A stretch of 43,833 nt of DNA from Porogramme epimiltina (GCA_900155495.1 FTLJ01000364.1:1-43833), one strand, 5' to 3'. Counted from the first letter of the stretch, positions 11,983 to 23,790 are shown. Program-made: numbers and translations. Notes: generated by a model from the letters alone, not told the origin.

Positions 11983-12108
11983 CGAGGAAGCCAAGAGCTA
12001 TATCCCCCACCCCCTCCTGCTTCGCCACTTTCGCCTCTCCATTTTCAGGTCCGCCAGTCGGATTTTTCGTCTTCATAGCCTACGCTTTCTAGATTCCACA
12101 TCCCAGCG

Positions 12109-13190
12109 ATGTCCTCATTCCCCCGCATGTTTTCCTCCGTCTCGGCCGCGCTAGCGCTGGTCACCATGGGCAGTGTGCTTGCTGTTCCTGTTCCCGATGC
12201 TGCGTCCCTTGAGTCGCATGCTACTTCCATCCCAACCACGCCTTTCGTTCTCTACATGGACAAGCTTTCCAACACGGGTGGCCTCCCCCCCGCATCCCAG
12301 CTGGCGGTGAGTCAATATATTCCATTTTCCTAAAAGCACACCAACTTATCATTTGTATAGGGATGGAATGTCGTCAACCTCTCCTTCCTCACTCTTGACG
12401 GCCCGAAGGATCAAGTCCTAGCCTTTTCCGACCTAGACAAAGCGACGAAGGCGGACAAGAAGGCTGAGTATGCCGCCGCAGGTATCTCGCTTGTCGTATC
12501 TGCCTTCGGCGAGAAGGACAAACCAACGACATCGGGCGCCGACCCAGCCGACACCGCGACCAAAATGGCACAGTTCGTCCTCGACCAGAAACTTGACGGC
12601 ATTGACGTCGACTACGAGGACTTGGACGCGATGAACGCAGGCAACGGCCTCGCAGAGGCCTGGGTGACAACATTCACACAGACGTTGCGACAGAAGCTGC
12701 CACAGGGCCAGTTCATCCTATCACACGCGCCGATTGCGCCGTGGCTGTCGCCGAACTCCCAGTTCGTCGCAGGGGCGTACGTGAAGGTGAACCAAAACGT
12801 CGGATCCCTGATCGACTATGTGGGTCATCACTTTGTTGTGTCCTCTTCAAGGCGCTGACGAACAACACATACTGGCAGTACAACATCCAGTTCTACAACC
12901 AGAACGACCTGTACACGGACTGCCCCGGCCTGGTCACTACTGCCGGGGCGCCGTTCAACGGCTCGGCGCTGCTCGAGATCCCCACGCACGGGTTTGACAT
13001 CAACAAGCTCGTGCTCGGGAAGCCTGGTACCACTGCAGATGCCGCCACTGGCTTCATTGATCCTACAACGCTCGGCACGTGCGTTGATCTCGCGGCGAAG
13101 GGGGGCTGGAAGGCCGGTATCATGGCCTTCCAGTTCCCGGAGGCGGACGCGGCGTGGATCAAGGCTGCGAAGGGCACTACGTTCCAGTAG
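12109..13190 (+). CDS. Secreted GH18 chitinase-like protein, copy 1
   Basis: Predicted extracellular glycoside hydrolase family 18 enzyme; the likely substrate is chitin or chitooligosaccharide, though an endo-N-acetylglucosaminidase activity is possible. Exons: 12109-12306, 12361-12819, 12879-13190 (969 nt, 322 aa). A signal peptide (residues about 1-25, SSVSAALALVTMGSVLA) is followed by a short Pro-containing segment. The catalytic DxxDxDxE motif is intact as DGIDVDYE, with Glu the proton donor; LSHAPIAPW and YNIQFYNQ correspond to the later barrel strands. There is no carbohydrate-binding module. This is the most diverged of the three array members: it has SHATSIP where the others have a basic R before the mature region, and a shorter loop before GFIDP. 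Confidence 0.9.
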
Positions 13191-14609
13191 GAGCCGGGAT
13201 GATATTCTTGTTTACCCATCCGACGAGGGGGGCATAATTGATGACTACGCCCCTCGACGGGGCTCACAACTGGTAATGCCTTGTGACGCATGTTTCATAG
13301 TGGCTATACTGTAGTGAACATCTATTTGGGGGTCTTTTTCCAGTCGGCCCGGGGAGTGATGTGACCATATTGAACTGCTTACCACTGGTACGCACACTAA
13401 CCTAACTGAGCATGTACGCCGGTCCTTTGTGAGGGCCGCCTACGGAGTACAGAACGGTATAAGCCCTTTCATGTAATAGACTGTCAAAGAGGGAGTAACA
13501 ACAGAGGGCATCTGATTGAATTGACCTTTCGGAGTACATTCGGAGTATGAAAAATGTCCGAGGGGAGAACGGCAGGCGCCCAAATGTGCTTGTCAACCAC
13601 TATGTAACATGCTGCTGAAAGTTAGGCACTCCAGTACAATGCAAGCACAAGTTTCTTGGCCATGAATACTCTATACTTTGTGGTGCGTGGCTTATATGAC
13701 AGGGTTGGCGGCACCAGGCAAAACGTTCACTGAAGGCCCACAGAATTACTATGGGCAAATACTACATAGTGGCTTAATCCATTCTGTCCGACCGCGATTT
13801 TCGGTGACACTGTCCGTTTTGCGATCAAACCGGCGGGCCGTGATCGAATTTGATGCGCTGTAAGCTGCAAGACCGGCGGCGATGCGCCCTGCGGCCTAGT
13901 GAATCCACGGTTCTATCGGAACGGAAGAACCGACTCCCGGTCAGCTTGATACGACAACGTATGCAACGCCCTCACCCCCCACGCACTTCTCTTTTTGGAC
14001 AAGTAATGTACCGTGTCATCAAATGCATGCTTCAATGGACGGACCAGCCTACGTCCGCTCGCAAGGACCGATGAGGACTCTGCTACTAACACCGTGCTGA
14101 CATTAGTTCCCCGGACACCTCACACCACTAGACCTGGCCCGTCGTAGGCAGTGAAAACGAACACTAGAGTGCGCCTAAAAACGTAACGAAGGGCACGAAT
14201 GCGGTACGGGAGGCCTCCATCCCGGGGAAGCAGCGACATTCGCGCCGTGGGGGCCATCAACATCAACCATGTGGGCGCGCCGAAACCGGGCATTCGTCCA
14301 ATGGCCATTGCAGAACTGCGCTTGTGAGTTGAATTTGTCTGGGATTTTGAATGTCTCATGGCCCGCTCAGAGCGCGTTTCAGGTCCCGCCCGTAACGATG
14401 CATCAGAGCATGCCGTCTTCTCTCTTACCTCGCGCTCCGGGGGTATCGTCGAGACCCTTGTTCTTTCCTGTATAAAAGGGATGGGACTGCGGTGGTGTTT
14501 CCTCACCCCCCTCCCACTTCATTACTTACTTTCGTTTTCACATTCTCAAGTCCGCTAGTCGGCTTTTTCTTCTTCGTCGTTCACGCTTTTTATTCTTCAC
14601 GTCCCAGCG
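13191..14609. other. Intergenic region, chitinase 1 to chitinase 2
   Basis: About 1.4 kb. No gene recognised; it holds the 3' flank of copy 1 and the promoter of copy 2. The stretch 14200-14450 shares short blocks (GGCCAT, GATGCATCA) with the region upstream of copy 3, indicating a diverged duplicated promoter. Confidence 0.45.
14471..14477 (+). promoter_or_regulatory. TATA box of second chitinase
   Basis: TATAAAA, 139 nt upstream of the ATG at 14610, followed by a pyrimidine-rich leader nearly identical to that of copy 3. Confidence 0.65.
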
Positions 14610-15691
14610 ATGTTCTCCTTCCCCCGCATGATCTCTTCCGTCTCGGCCGCGCTGGCGCTGGCCTCTGTGAGCAGCGTTCTCGCTGTTCCTGTTCCCGAGG
14701 CCGCGTCCCTCATGTCGCGTGCCACTTCCATCCCGAGCCCGGCCTTCGTCGTCTACACCGACCGGTTCATCGACTCCAACATCTTGCCCCCTGCTACGTC
14801 ACTCGCTGTGAGTAGGCTATCCGTCTGATGCCGCGTTTACCTCTGACCTGTTTGCGTACAGGGCTGGAACGTCATCAACCTCTCCTTCCTCACCCTTGAC
14901 GGCCCTAGGGACCAGGTTCAGGCCTACGCCAACCTCCCCGCAGACCAGAAGGCCGCGAAGAAGGCCGAGTATGCAGCGGCGGGCATCAACATCGTCGCCT
15001 CCGCCTTTGGCCAGACCGACCTGCCGACGACGTCGGGCGCAGACCCCGTCGCGACCGCGAACACCATGGCGCAGTTTGTTCTCGACAACCAGCTCGACGG
15101 CATCGACGTCGACTATGAGGACCTGACCGCCATGGACAAGAGCGACGGCGCTGCGGAGGCGTGGCTCGTGCAGTTCACGCAGGCCCTTCGCCAGAAGCTG
15201 CCCCAGGGCCAATTCATCCTGTCGCACGCCCCGATCGCACCGTGGATGTCACCCAACCAGCAGTTCTCCGCCGGCGCGTACGTGAAGGTGAACCAGGAGG
15301 TCGGGTCGATGATCGACTTCGTGAGTAGAAATCCCACCACGAGCTCGACGTTCTAAGGCTGATGCGTTGCGCACAGTACAACATCCAGTTCTACAACCAG
15401 AAATTGTACACGGACTGCAACGGCCTCATCAACACCGCCGGCTCGCCCTTCACGGGATCTGCCCTCCTTGAGATCCCGAAGAACGGGTTCGAGCTCAACA
15501 AGCTTGTCCTTGGCAAGCCCGGCGGGTTCGACGACGCGACTGACGGCGACGGGTTCATCGACCCCACGACGCTCGGCACGTGCGTTGACCAGGCCGCCCA
15601 GGCCGGCTGGAAGGGCGGCATCATGGCGTTCCAGTTCCCGAACGCCGATGCCGCCTGGATCAAGGCCGCGAAGGGCTCCTCGTTCCAGTAG
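14610..15691 (+). CDS. Secreted GH18 chitinase-like protein, copy 2
   Basis: Same family and predicted role as the gene at 12109. Exons: 14610-14807, 14862-15320, 15377-15691 (972 nt, 323 aa). Exons 1 and 2 have exactly the same length (198 and 459 nt) in all three copies. The signal peptide ends near SSVLA, followed by VPVPEAASLMSR, where the basic residue could mark removal of a short propeptide. The catalytic motif DGIDVDYE and the following barrel motifs are present. It is closest to the copy at 17568: the N-terminal 30 residues are almost identical. Expression is likely driven by the TATA box at 14471. Confidence 0.92.
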
Positions 15692-17430
15692 ACGCGCCAT
15701 TGGCTCGACCTAACACAAGACGACGAAGACGACACGGTTGATGATCATGCTCCCTGGAGGACTTCACGACGATTCATGCCTCACGCCTAATGTGTTTCTA
15801 CGATTGTAACCTAATGAATGTGCTTTTTGGGGGTCATTCCGGAAGCGTGAGACAAGCAATTGACACGAAGCTCTGGAGTCTACAAAGTGCCAAGTGTTTC
15901 GCGTAACCCTTCAAGTCTAGTAGCAATGGCTTGTTCCGTACTGAAGCTAGTGACAAGCACTTAGCAGTCAGAGGAAGCAGCATCCGAAGTTCCACTGGGA
16001 GATGACAGTCCGTTCCGTTTCATCGGACTTTTGGTGAACGAGTGGTGCCTCAATATACTATGCGCTAGTGACGGGACTCTTGCACGCGCGTTCGCGCTCT
16101 TTGTGAAGTTGTGAACGAACTTCGTGATTGAGAACATTGTGGGCGCGCTCGGTACAGTCGCCTTGACGGCGCCCTGGCATGAAATCCATCACTTCACATG
16201 GTGGCACCACCTGTTCATCGTTCTACGAGGCAAGGTTGTTTGCACGAGCAATGACGAATAGAATGAGTGATCCCCGACGAGGGCATCATGGGCATAGAGG
16301 TGGAACCTGGAAGCTCTGCAGGATTTGTTCAACCCTAGGGGCTGGCCTCAAGAAGCCGAGTCAGCCGCTGGGACCCCAAAAGAGACCGCTTAGTCAGCAC
16401 CTCAAGTTCCGAAATCGGGACGCCCCCGACATTGCCATATCCGTTGACGCAGAACGGTCACCACCGGTCATATTCAGCCCCACGGCGGACGTTTCAGGCC
16501 ACGGTCACTGATGTTCCGTAACACACAAAATCTCATGCCGGGCAGATCGAGGCAATGGACGTTCGCTTATCACGGGAGGTGGGTCTCGGAGCGCAAACTG
16601 AACGACTTACTGTGCGCTAACCCTGGAGTTACAGCTGGCTGGAAGTTGACAGATCACTATCAAAATCGTCCGTCTAGTTCGCATAGTACAGCAAGGCTCG
16701 CCAATGGGTGTCCGCACGAGAGTAGCTCGTTGTTTGAGTGCTCGTACTCGGACGACAGCTAGTCCAGTGATACGGCAAGCAACTCCAAGTAAACATAGGT
16801 TTTTGCCGACGACCTATGGACTTGTACCATTCAACCCCACCAAATGCGCCTATAGCCCAGTGTGGATGTATTGAACGAAGTAAGCTCGTTGTTGTGATTT
16901 AAACACTATAGCATGCGCCTGATCTGCTGCTCAGACCGGCCTCAAACGAGTGATATCACCAAACGCCCTTGTGATCAGGTTGACGACAGGCCTTTACGGC
17001 GGCAATATCAAACACGATCCCGTCGGGTTGTTGAGGTCAATATGAGCCACCGCACCTTTGCCAAACACAGCATACTGTAAACAAGGTGAATGATTCGTGG
17101 TCTTACTCACTGTAGCCATGTCGGACCTCGGACCCTCCGTCCCGGCAAGTAAATGTGTTGTATTGATCTAGTGTAGAGCTAACTCATAGCAGATGTCTAC
17201 GCAATATAATCATTTTACAAGAAGCATCTTGCGACGGTCCACCGTACACGGGCCTACGTCAGCATCCGCATCAACACATCACCGCCATTGGCCATCATCG
17301 GAATATGCATCTAGGGATCGGGAACCTGAACGACGCGCGTCATTTTCATGGCCCTCCGATGCATCATCATGCGCCGTGTTCCATCTATTCTCGTACCACG
17401 GCGTGCCGCTCAGATGCTGTCTCCTTCGTG

Positions 17431-17438
17431 TATATAAA
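17431..17438 (+). promoter_or_regulatory. TATA box of third chitinase
   Basis: TATATAAA, 137 nt upstream of the ATG at 17568, matching the spacing in the other two copies. Confidence 0.65.
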
Positions 17439-17457
17439 CTGTAGACGGTGCGTGGAT

Positions 17458-17567
17458 GGCTCCTCACCCCTCCACCTTCATTACTTACTTTCGTTCTCAC
17501 ATTCTCAAGTCCGCTAGTCGGCTTTTTCTTCTTCGTTCACTTTTTTGTTCTTTTTCACGTCCTAGCG
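17458..17567 (+). promoter_or_regulatory. Conserved 5' leader of the chitinase array
   Basis: The stretch from CTCCTCACCCC to the ATG is nearly identical to 14502-14609, while sequence upstream of the TATA boxes is much more diverged. The core GTCCGCYAGTCGG followed by TTTTTC is also kept in the leader of copy 1 (about 12049-12073). It is probably transcribed leader plus initiator. Confidence 0.55.
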
Positions 17568-18647
17568 ATGTTCTCCTTCCCCCGCATGATCTCCTCCGTC
17601 TCGGCCGCGCTGGCGCTGGCCTCTGTGAGCAGCGTTCTCGCTGTTCCTGTTCCTGAGGCCGCGCACCTCTCCACGCGTGCCGTCTCTATCCCGAGCCCGG
17701 CCTTCGTCGTCTACACCGACCTCAATGGAGGCGCTGGAGTCCTTCCCCCTGCCTCGCAGCTCGCTGTAAGTACTGTTGCTCGTCACGTCTGTACTCCGCT
17801 AACACATGGTGTTGTGCAGGGCTGGAACGTCGTCAACCTCTCCTTCCTTACTCTCGCTGGTCCCAGGGACCAGGTGCAGAACTACGCCAACCTTGACGCC
17901 ACCACCAAGGCGGCCAAGAAGGCTGAGTACGCCGCCGCAGGCATCAACATTGTTGCCTCCGCATTCGGCGAGACCGACCAGCCCACGACCTCCGGTGCGG
18001 ACCCCGTCGGCACTGCGAACACCATGGCGCAGTTCGTCCTCGACAACCAGCTCGACGGGATTGACGTCGACTACGAGGATCTGACGGCGATGAACAAGGG
18101 CGACGGCGCCGCGGAGCAGTGGGTCACCACCTTCACCCAGACGCTCCGCCAGAAGCTCCCGCAGGGCCAGTTCATCCTGTCGCACGCGCCGCTCGCCCCG
18201 TGGATGTCCCCCAACCAGCAGTTTGCGGCGGGAGCGTACGTGACGGTGAACAAGAACGTTGGGTCCCAGATCGACTTCGTGAGTGACACCGTGCGCGCTT
18301 TCCCTCTTCTCGCAGGCTAACCCGCCGCACAGTACAACATCCAGTTCTACAACCAGCACCTGTACCAGGACTGTGCCGGCCTCATCACCACCGCCGGCGC
18401 TCCCTTCACCGGCTCGGCGTTGCTCGAGATCCCTAAGAACGGGTTCGACATCAACAAGCTCGTGCTTGGAAAGCCCGGCGCCGCCACCGACGCCAACAAC
18501 GGCGACGGCTTCATCGACCCCGCGACGCTCGGCACGTGCGTCGACCAGGCTGCGGCAGCGGGCTGGAAGGCCGGCATCATGGCGTTCCAGTTCCCCCACG
18601 CTGACGCCGCCTGGATCAAGGCCGCGAAGGGCACCACGTTCCAGTAG
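17568..18647 (+). CDS. Secreted GH18 chitinase-like protein, copy 3
   Basis: Third member of the tandem GH18 array. Exons: 17568-17765, 17820-18278, 18333-18647 (972 nt, 323 aa). Signal peptide residues about 1-25, then VPVPEAAHLSTR. The catalytic motif DGIDVDYED places the proton-donor Glu at about residue 152; LSHAPLAPW, YNIQFYNQ and the C-terminal WKAGIMAFQFPHADAAWI complete the barrel. There are no cysteine-rich binding modules and no membrane anchor. Its 3' flank (GTCTAATGAACGTGCTTTTT at about 18767) recurs at 21478, where it marks the start of the second copy of a segmental duplication. Possible roles include fungal wall remodelling or recycling, or antagonism; the sequence does not decide. 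Confidence 0.92.
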
Positions 18648-18926
18648 GGTGGTGCGGAGTCAACCCATTCTATCCAGTGGAGACGACGAGGATACCCAGG
18701 AGATCATGCTTTTCGAGAACATCACGACGATTTATGCCTTTCATGTAATGTGTTGTAACGATTGTGTCTAATGAACGTGCTTTTTTGGGGTCATACTTGG
18801 CAGCGTGCTCGCGATGGAGGAGGAAAAGCCATTCTTGTCTGCCTAAGACATGCACTATCATACACCTGTAAGTAACTTGCTTTGGAGGACCTGACACAAA
18901 CTGCCACGGCCAAAGCGACGACACCG

Positions 18927-19975
18927 CTACGCTTCCAACCCCTCTGACCAGGTCTCGAACCGGTCTACTGCTGCCATCATCTCCGTGTACTTCTTTCTTG
19001 TGGCCACAATCGCGTCCTTGCCGACCGCTAGGTGGAGCGGGGGATCTTGGATGTCCGCAAAGCGGTAGAAGACCTCTACGGACCGACGGGTGTCTTTGAA
19101 CTCGACGCCGAAGCCTTCGTTGCGTTGGCGCACAGTGGCCAGATTGGGGCTTTGATAGGCAGGGTGCGGGGCAGACCACTTCGCTTTCTTGGCCGCTTCG
19201 CTGTAAATCCAGCCAGGTTCGAAGATCGTGATCTACATCGTCAGAGAGAAATATTGGTGAGACGGTTATACAAAGGCAGGCAGCGCTTAGCTGGAGCTGG
19301 GAGCACCTTGATGTTCCAAGAAGGGTCGAGTTCTTCAGCAAGGGACTCAGTCATACCTTCGATAGCTGGTATAGACCATTAATGTCAGTCGACGCCGCGT
19401 GTGACGTAGAGAACTAAGGTCAATGTGCTTACCAAACTTTGATGCTGAGTACATTGACAAACCGGGCCACCCGACCAATCCCGCGTACGACGACATCTGC
19501 CACAGGCGACCTCCCGCACCCGAGGGATTCTCGTCTCTGAGAAACCTTATCGCCTCCTTAGTCACCTTCAAAGTTCCCCAGACGTTTGTTTCGAAAACGT
19601 CGCGCGATTGGCCCTCGTCGAGGATCTCGAACTCCCCAAAGCTCCCGCCGAAGCCCGCGTTGTTGACAATGACATCGAGCCGTCCGAACACTTCCTTCGC
19701 CTTGGAGAAGGCCTCTATAATCTGCTGTTGATTTGTGATATCGAGCTTCTTGACGAGGAGGCGAGATGTCGGGTACTTGGAGGAGAGAGCGTCCAATGTC
19801 GAGGGCGTGCGTGCGGTCGCTACCACGATTTCGCCCTTCTCCAGGATCAGCTCGGCGAGCTCACGGCCAAGCCCAGTAGACGTTCCTGTGACTTGGAGCA
19901 AGTCAGTACCATACGCCCAGCAAAACACGTCAACGGCTTACTAAACCAAACTCTGGGGAGTGAGTCAGACGCCAT
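18927..19975 (-). CDS. Short-chain dehydrogenase/reductase, tandem copy A
   Basis: Classical NADP-type SDR, substrate unknown. Exons on the minus strand: 19975-19942, 19891-19433, 19365-19307, 19232-18927 (858 nt, 285 aa). Landmarks: TGTSTGLG glycine motif (split just upstream by intron 1), ATARTP after beta-2 (the Arg suggests NADPH), LDIT, NNAGFG, MSSY serine, catalytic YSASK, then EPGWI. The Lys of YSASK is followed at once by intron 2. It resembles fungal oxidoreductases that use the TGTSxGLG signature. The gene is convergent with the third chitinase (stop-to-stop 279 nt). Its paralogue at 21642-22682 has identical exon structure, apart from a one-codon difference in exon 2. Confidence 0.92.
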
Positions 19976-21102
19976 GCTCTCGATCGCTGAATCGTGAGTG
20001 GATTCCCAAGGGGCCTCCGAGGGCATCTGCTCTTATACTCTACAGCAATCGCTGGGGAAACTTTGAATTCCGTCAGCAATTCCACTAATAGAGCCAACCA
20101 GCGTGGCTGGACTGTACCAAAGCCTGTTAGAAGGACCGTGATAACATACTATGACAGTTAGGAAGCAAACTTTATACCTTGCATTTCTTTGGGGCTTCCC
20201 TTTTTATGCCCATTTGAAATGATCCTTTACCACACTCACCATATCTGCAGGACACGGAGTAGTCATTAATAAGAAGCTCTTTAAATGAGAACTTTCGTCG
20301 TACCGATCTAACCGGAGTTGCTCCCCACTCAACGCCGCCGGTTATAGCGGGAATCTAGGTAAGCGGAGCTCAGAACAGAACGATTACACATTGTTATGTG
20401 TATCCTTGCTCTGATAGAAGTGATGCAGTAGAACCTCCCTTGACTTGACAGATCGCCGGAGAGCTCATACTTCCCCCTCCTCTGTCAGATGGCATACATG
20501 ATGTTCACACAGAATGTGGGTCGCGGTGAACTCTGCTGTAAGGTTCATCATGGAGAGGTGACCCCTCTGGTAGCGTATAGCGCTGAGGATTTTCTAGAGA
20601 CATTAGTTGTGAGACGTTCTACTGCACATGCGCTGAAATTGCCAAACTCACAGGAGGTCACCAAAGAAATATTCCATACGCGCTACACTGAAGCATTGAT
20701 AGTTTTGATAAGCGAAGATTTTGACATCTCCTATATACTACAGCGAATCATGGAACGATCTCGTATCTTGTTTACGTTGAACTACGGAACCTGAAACTAA
20801 AAGCCGACGACGGTCCGACTCCATTCTAGACTCGTCCACGTCAATGACACATCATAATTGCTTAAGGTTCTAACCTTCCAAACGAGCACCGCGTCATTGC
20901 TCACACCTGTAGGCCGCATGTCTCTGTACGCCTGTGGCAGCCGTGGACCATGCAGTGGTTCTTGAAATGGCTGAACGGACCAGGTCTGAGGTGCCAGTAG
21001 GTTATTGGAGTCCTAGAGAGAGTCGGTAGTGGAGGGATGCCTTTCCCCCAAAAAATTGGTGTGGGGAGAGCGCTAGACTGTCGGATGTGAGTTTCGGCGA
21101 AC
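19976..21102. other. Promoter and spacer of SDR copy A
   Basis: Non-coding as far as I can see. Aligns patchily with 22683-23790 in copy B. An open frame at 20489-20794 is not kept in copy B and is probably chance. A 39-nt block at 20941-20979 is unusually well conserved between copies. Confidence 0.5.
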
Positions 21103-21460
21103 TTAAGATAGCTCTCGTATGACTTTGGCCAGAGGCGGTAAGTCCGTAGCAGAAAGGATGTACGGCGTCACTGGCCCGGCAGCTCGATTGTCGCGTGGCG
21201 ACACGTGACGAGCAGGGGCTTCCTTCAAGAAAGAAAGAAAAATAAGGTAAACAAGCGTCAGTAAGAAAAACTACTAATTGTGAGAATATACGCACTGCCA
21301 CATAAGGTGATCCCAGGTTACTACGACTGGGGACTCTCATTACTTCGCTGACTTCATCCATGACGAGTCGGGCCTCCCTTCTCAGCCATCACTTACAAAG
21401 CTTCGATATTATGTATTCTATTGAACCATTGAACTACTATTGAGTTTCTGCTCAACTCAC
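21103..21460 (-). pseudogene. Unrecognised gene fragment, copy A
   Basis: Conserved minus-strand exons of an unknown gene. Reading from about 21400 down: an exon encoding ARLVMDEVSEV and SPYVAVRIFSQ, an intron with branch-like TTACTGACG and acceptor TTGAAG, then a last exon with SATDLPPLAKVIREL ending in TAA at 21103. The copy at 23791 ends at the aligned codon, and the indels between the two are codon-sized. A donor-like GTGAGT at about 21455-21460 (minus strand) hints at an earlier exon that is cut off by the duplication boundary. Family not recognised; partial, so listed as pseudogene although it might be the 3' part of a functional unit. Confidence 0.4.
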
Positions 21461-21641
21461 ATACTAGCGTCTGTGTCTAATGAACGTGCTTTTTCAAGTT
21501 CGGGGTCGTAATACATGGCAGCTTGATTGAGATGTTGGAGGGAAAGCAATTCTCGTCGTCTCAAGACATGCACTGTCATACACCTGAATGTTTGTATTGG
21601 AGGACCTGACCCAAACCGTCACTGTCAAGGCGATGGCACAA

Positions 21642-22682
21642 CTACGCCTCCAACCCTTCCGACCAGGCCTCGAACCGGTCCACTGTTGCCATCATCTCCG
21701 CGTACTTCTTTCTTGTGGCCGAAATTGCGTCTTTGCCAACGACGAAGTGGAGTGGGGGGTCCGCAATGTCTGCAAAGCGGTAGAAGACTTCCACGGATCG
21801 ACGGGTGTCTTTGAACTCCACGCCGAAACCCTCGTTGCGCTTGCGCACAGTCGCCAAATCGGGGTTCTTGTAGGCGGGGTGCGGAGCGGGCCACCCCACT
21901 TTCTTGGCGCATTCGCTGTAAATCCAACCAGGCTCGATGATCGTAATCTACATTGTCAGAGAGAGAGATGTTAGCGAAGTCATACAAAGGGAGCGCTCAA
22001 CTCCACTGGGCGCACCTTGATATTCCAGGAAGGGTCGAGTTCTTCAGCAAGAGACTCAGTCATGCCTTCGATAGCTGGCGCCAATCAAGGTCAAAAAACG
22101 TGCGTGAGCTAGAGAACTCAAAGTAATAACATAGTGCTTACCAAACTTCGACGCTGAGTACATTGACAAACTCGACCACCCGACCAATCCCAAGTATGAC
22201 GACATCTGCCACAAGCGACCACCCGCACCCGAGGGATTCTCGTCTCTCAGGAATCTGACCGCCTCCTTAGTCACCTTCAAAGTCCCCCAGACGTTTGTTT
22301 CGAAAACGTCGCGCGACTCGCCCTCGTCGAGGATCTCGAACTCCCCAAGGTTTCCGAAGCCAGCGTTGTTGACAATGATGTCGAGCCGTCCGAACACTTC
22401 CTTCGCCTTGGAGAAAGCATCGATAATCTGCTGTTGATCTGTGATGTCAAGTTTCTGGACGAGGAGGCGAGATGCGGGGTACTTGGAGGAGAGAGCGTCC
22501 AATGTCGAGGGCGTGCGCGCAGTGGCCACTACGATTTCGCCCTTCTCCAAGATCAGCTCGGCTAGTTCGCGGCCAAGCCCCGTAGATGTTCCTGTGACTT
22601 TGGGCGGGTCAACAACCATGCGTATAACAGAACGCGATAACGGCTTACTAAACCAAACCCTAGGGAGTGCTTCGGACCCCAT
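21642..22682 (-). CDS. Short-chain dehydrogenase/reductase, tandem copy B
   Basis: Paralogue of 18927-19975. Exons on the minus strand: 22682-22649, 22597-22142, 22074-22016, 21947-21642 (855 nt, 284 aa). TGTSTGLG, ATARTP, NNAGFG, MSSY and YSASK are all intact, so it should be active. Divergence is modest and concentrated in the N-terminal ten residues, the loop after NNAGFG (one codon shorter) and around AKKVGWPAPHP. Introns have the same positions and phases; intron 2 is 67 nt in both. The promoter and 3' flank were duplicated with it, so initial regulation was shared. Confidence 0.92.
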
Positions 22683-23790
22683 GTTATCGATCGCTGAGCC
22701 GTCAATGACTTCGCAAAGGGCTTCCGAGGACGTTTGCTCTTATACTGTACAGTAATCGCCGAAGAGCCTTGGGATACGGTCAGCAGTTCCTTTGATGGCG
22801 CCAACTAGCGTGGCGCGGCCGCACGAGGACCTGTCGGAGGTACCATCATACCATACTATGACAATTAGGAAGCACACCTCGTATCTTCCATGTCTTTGAG
22901 CATTTCAAATATGTACACAAAGGGAAATATCATTGGCCACGCCCGTCGCATCTGAAAGATCTGCAGAACAGAGGATAATCGTTGGTAAGCTCTCCAAACG
23001 AGATTTTCATCTTACCGATCTAACCGGAGGTACTCCTCTCAACGTCACTATGCCATATCTGGAAACTAGGTGAGCAGCGCTCAGAGCAGAATAATGAGAA
23101 AGTGTGATGGGCCCTTAGCTTTGTCCTCGGATATCCTCGCAAGGGGTGCAGTAGAACTTCTGAGAACCCGGATCACCTGGGAACTCATACCTTCCCCTCC
23201 TTTAGGATGTCATACATAGTATTTCCACAAGAATGTAGGGTAAGCTCTGCTGCGAGGTTCTAAGTGACCTCTGATAACATTCTCTGGCAATATGGGTTAT
23301 GAGACGCTCTGCTGTGCATAGACTCAGGAAGACTCACAGGAACGTCACCAAAGAAAATTTCCACGTGTGCTATGAAGCGTGCACACTTTCGATAAGCAAT
23401 GGTTTTTTTTCATCTTGTATATGCCATAGTGAGTATGTCAGCCCATATATTGCCAATATTGAACTGCGGGACCCGAAACACACGCAGATGAGGGTCCGAC
23501 TCCGTTCTGGATTCGCCCACGTCAATGACACACCATAAAAGTTTTATAGATGTTCACGGCCCTGGAGTTCCCCAGGAATGCCCCATCTGTGCAAATACGT
23601 GGGAATTACATATCTGTGTAGCCCTGTGGCCGCCGTGGAGTATGCAGCGGGTCTTGAAATGGCTGAACGGATTAAGTGACACCGAACCTGCTGTTTGGAG
23701 TCTTCGCGAGAGTCGGTGAAGGGCCGCCTTTCTCAAAACAGAATTGGTGTTGAGAGAGTAGTCGACTGTCGGATGTGAATTTTGGAGGTC
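22683..23790. other. Promoter and spacer of SDR copy B
   Basis: Aligns with 19976-21102; no gene recognised. Contains the conserved 39-nt block at 23633-23671. Confidence 0.5.

Larger units (their letters stand above)
10709..12108. other. Intergenic region before the chitinase array
   Basis: About 1.4 kb without a gene I can support. It contains a strong inverted repeat (10848-10889) and, at its right end, the TATA box and pyrimidine-rich leader of the first chitinase. Short frames show no domain or splice logic. Confidence 0.45.
15692..17567. other. Intergenic region, chitinase 2 to chitinase 3
   Basis: About 1.9 kb with no gene I can defend. An open frame of 110 codons at 16179 has no recognisable domain. 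The right end contains the diverged duplicate promoter and the conserved leader of copy 3. Confidence 0.45.
18765..21475. repeat. Segmental tandem duplication, copy A (about 2.7 kb)
   Basis: Starts in the 3' flank of the third chitinase and ends near 21475. It aligns in order with 21476-24185: the GTGTCTAATGAACGTGC block, the SDR gene, its promoter, a GATCTAACCGGAG block, the conserved 39-nt block at 20941 and the minus-strand exons at 21103-21400. The offset between copies runs from 2715 (SDR stops) to 2688 (fragment stops), so small indels have accumulated. Confidence 0.8.

Noticed and set aside
16179..16762. Two consecutive open frames between chitinases 2 and 3
   Set aside because: No start context, splice sites or domain; composition like the surrounding spacer.
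17799..18599. Minus-strand open frame of 266 codons opposite the third chitinase
   Set aside because: Spans two chitinase exons and an intron; it is a codon-bias shadow.
20489..20794. 101-codon open frame between SDR copy A and the gene fragment
   Set aside because: The aligned stretch in copy B does not keep the frame, so coding is unlikely.
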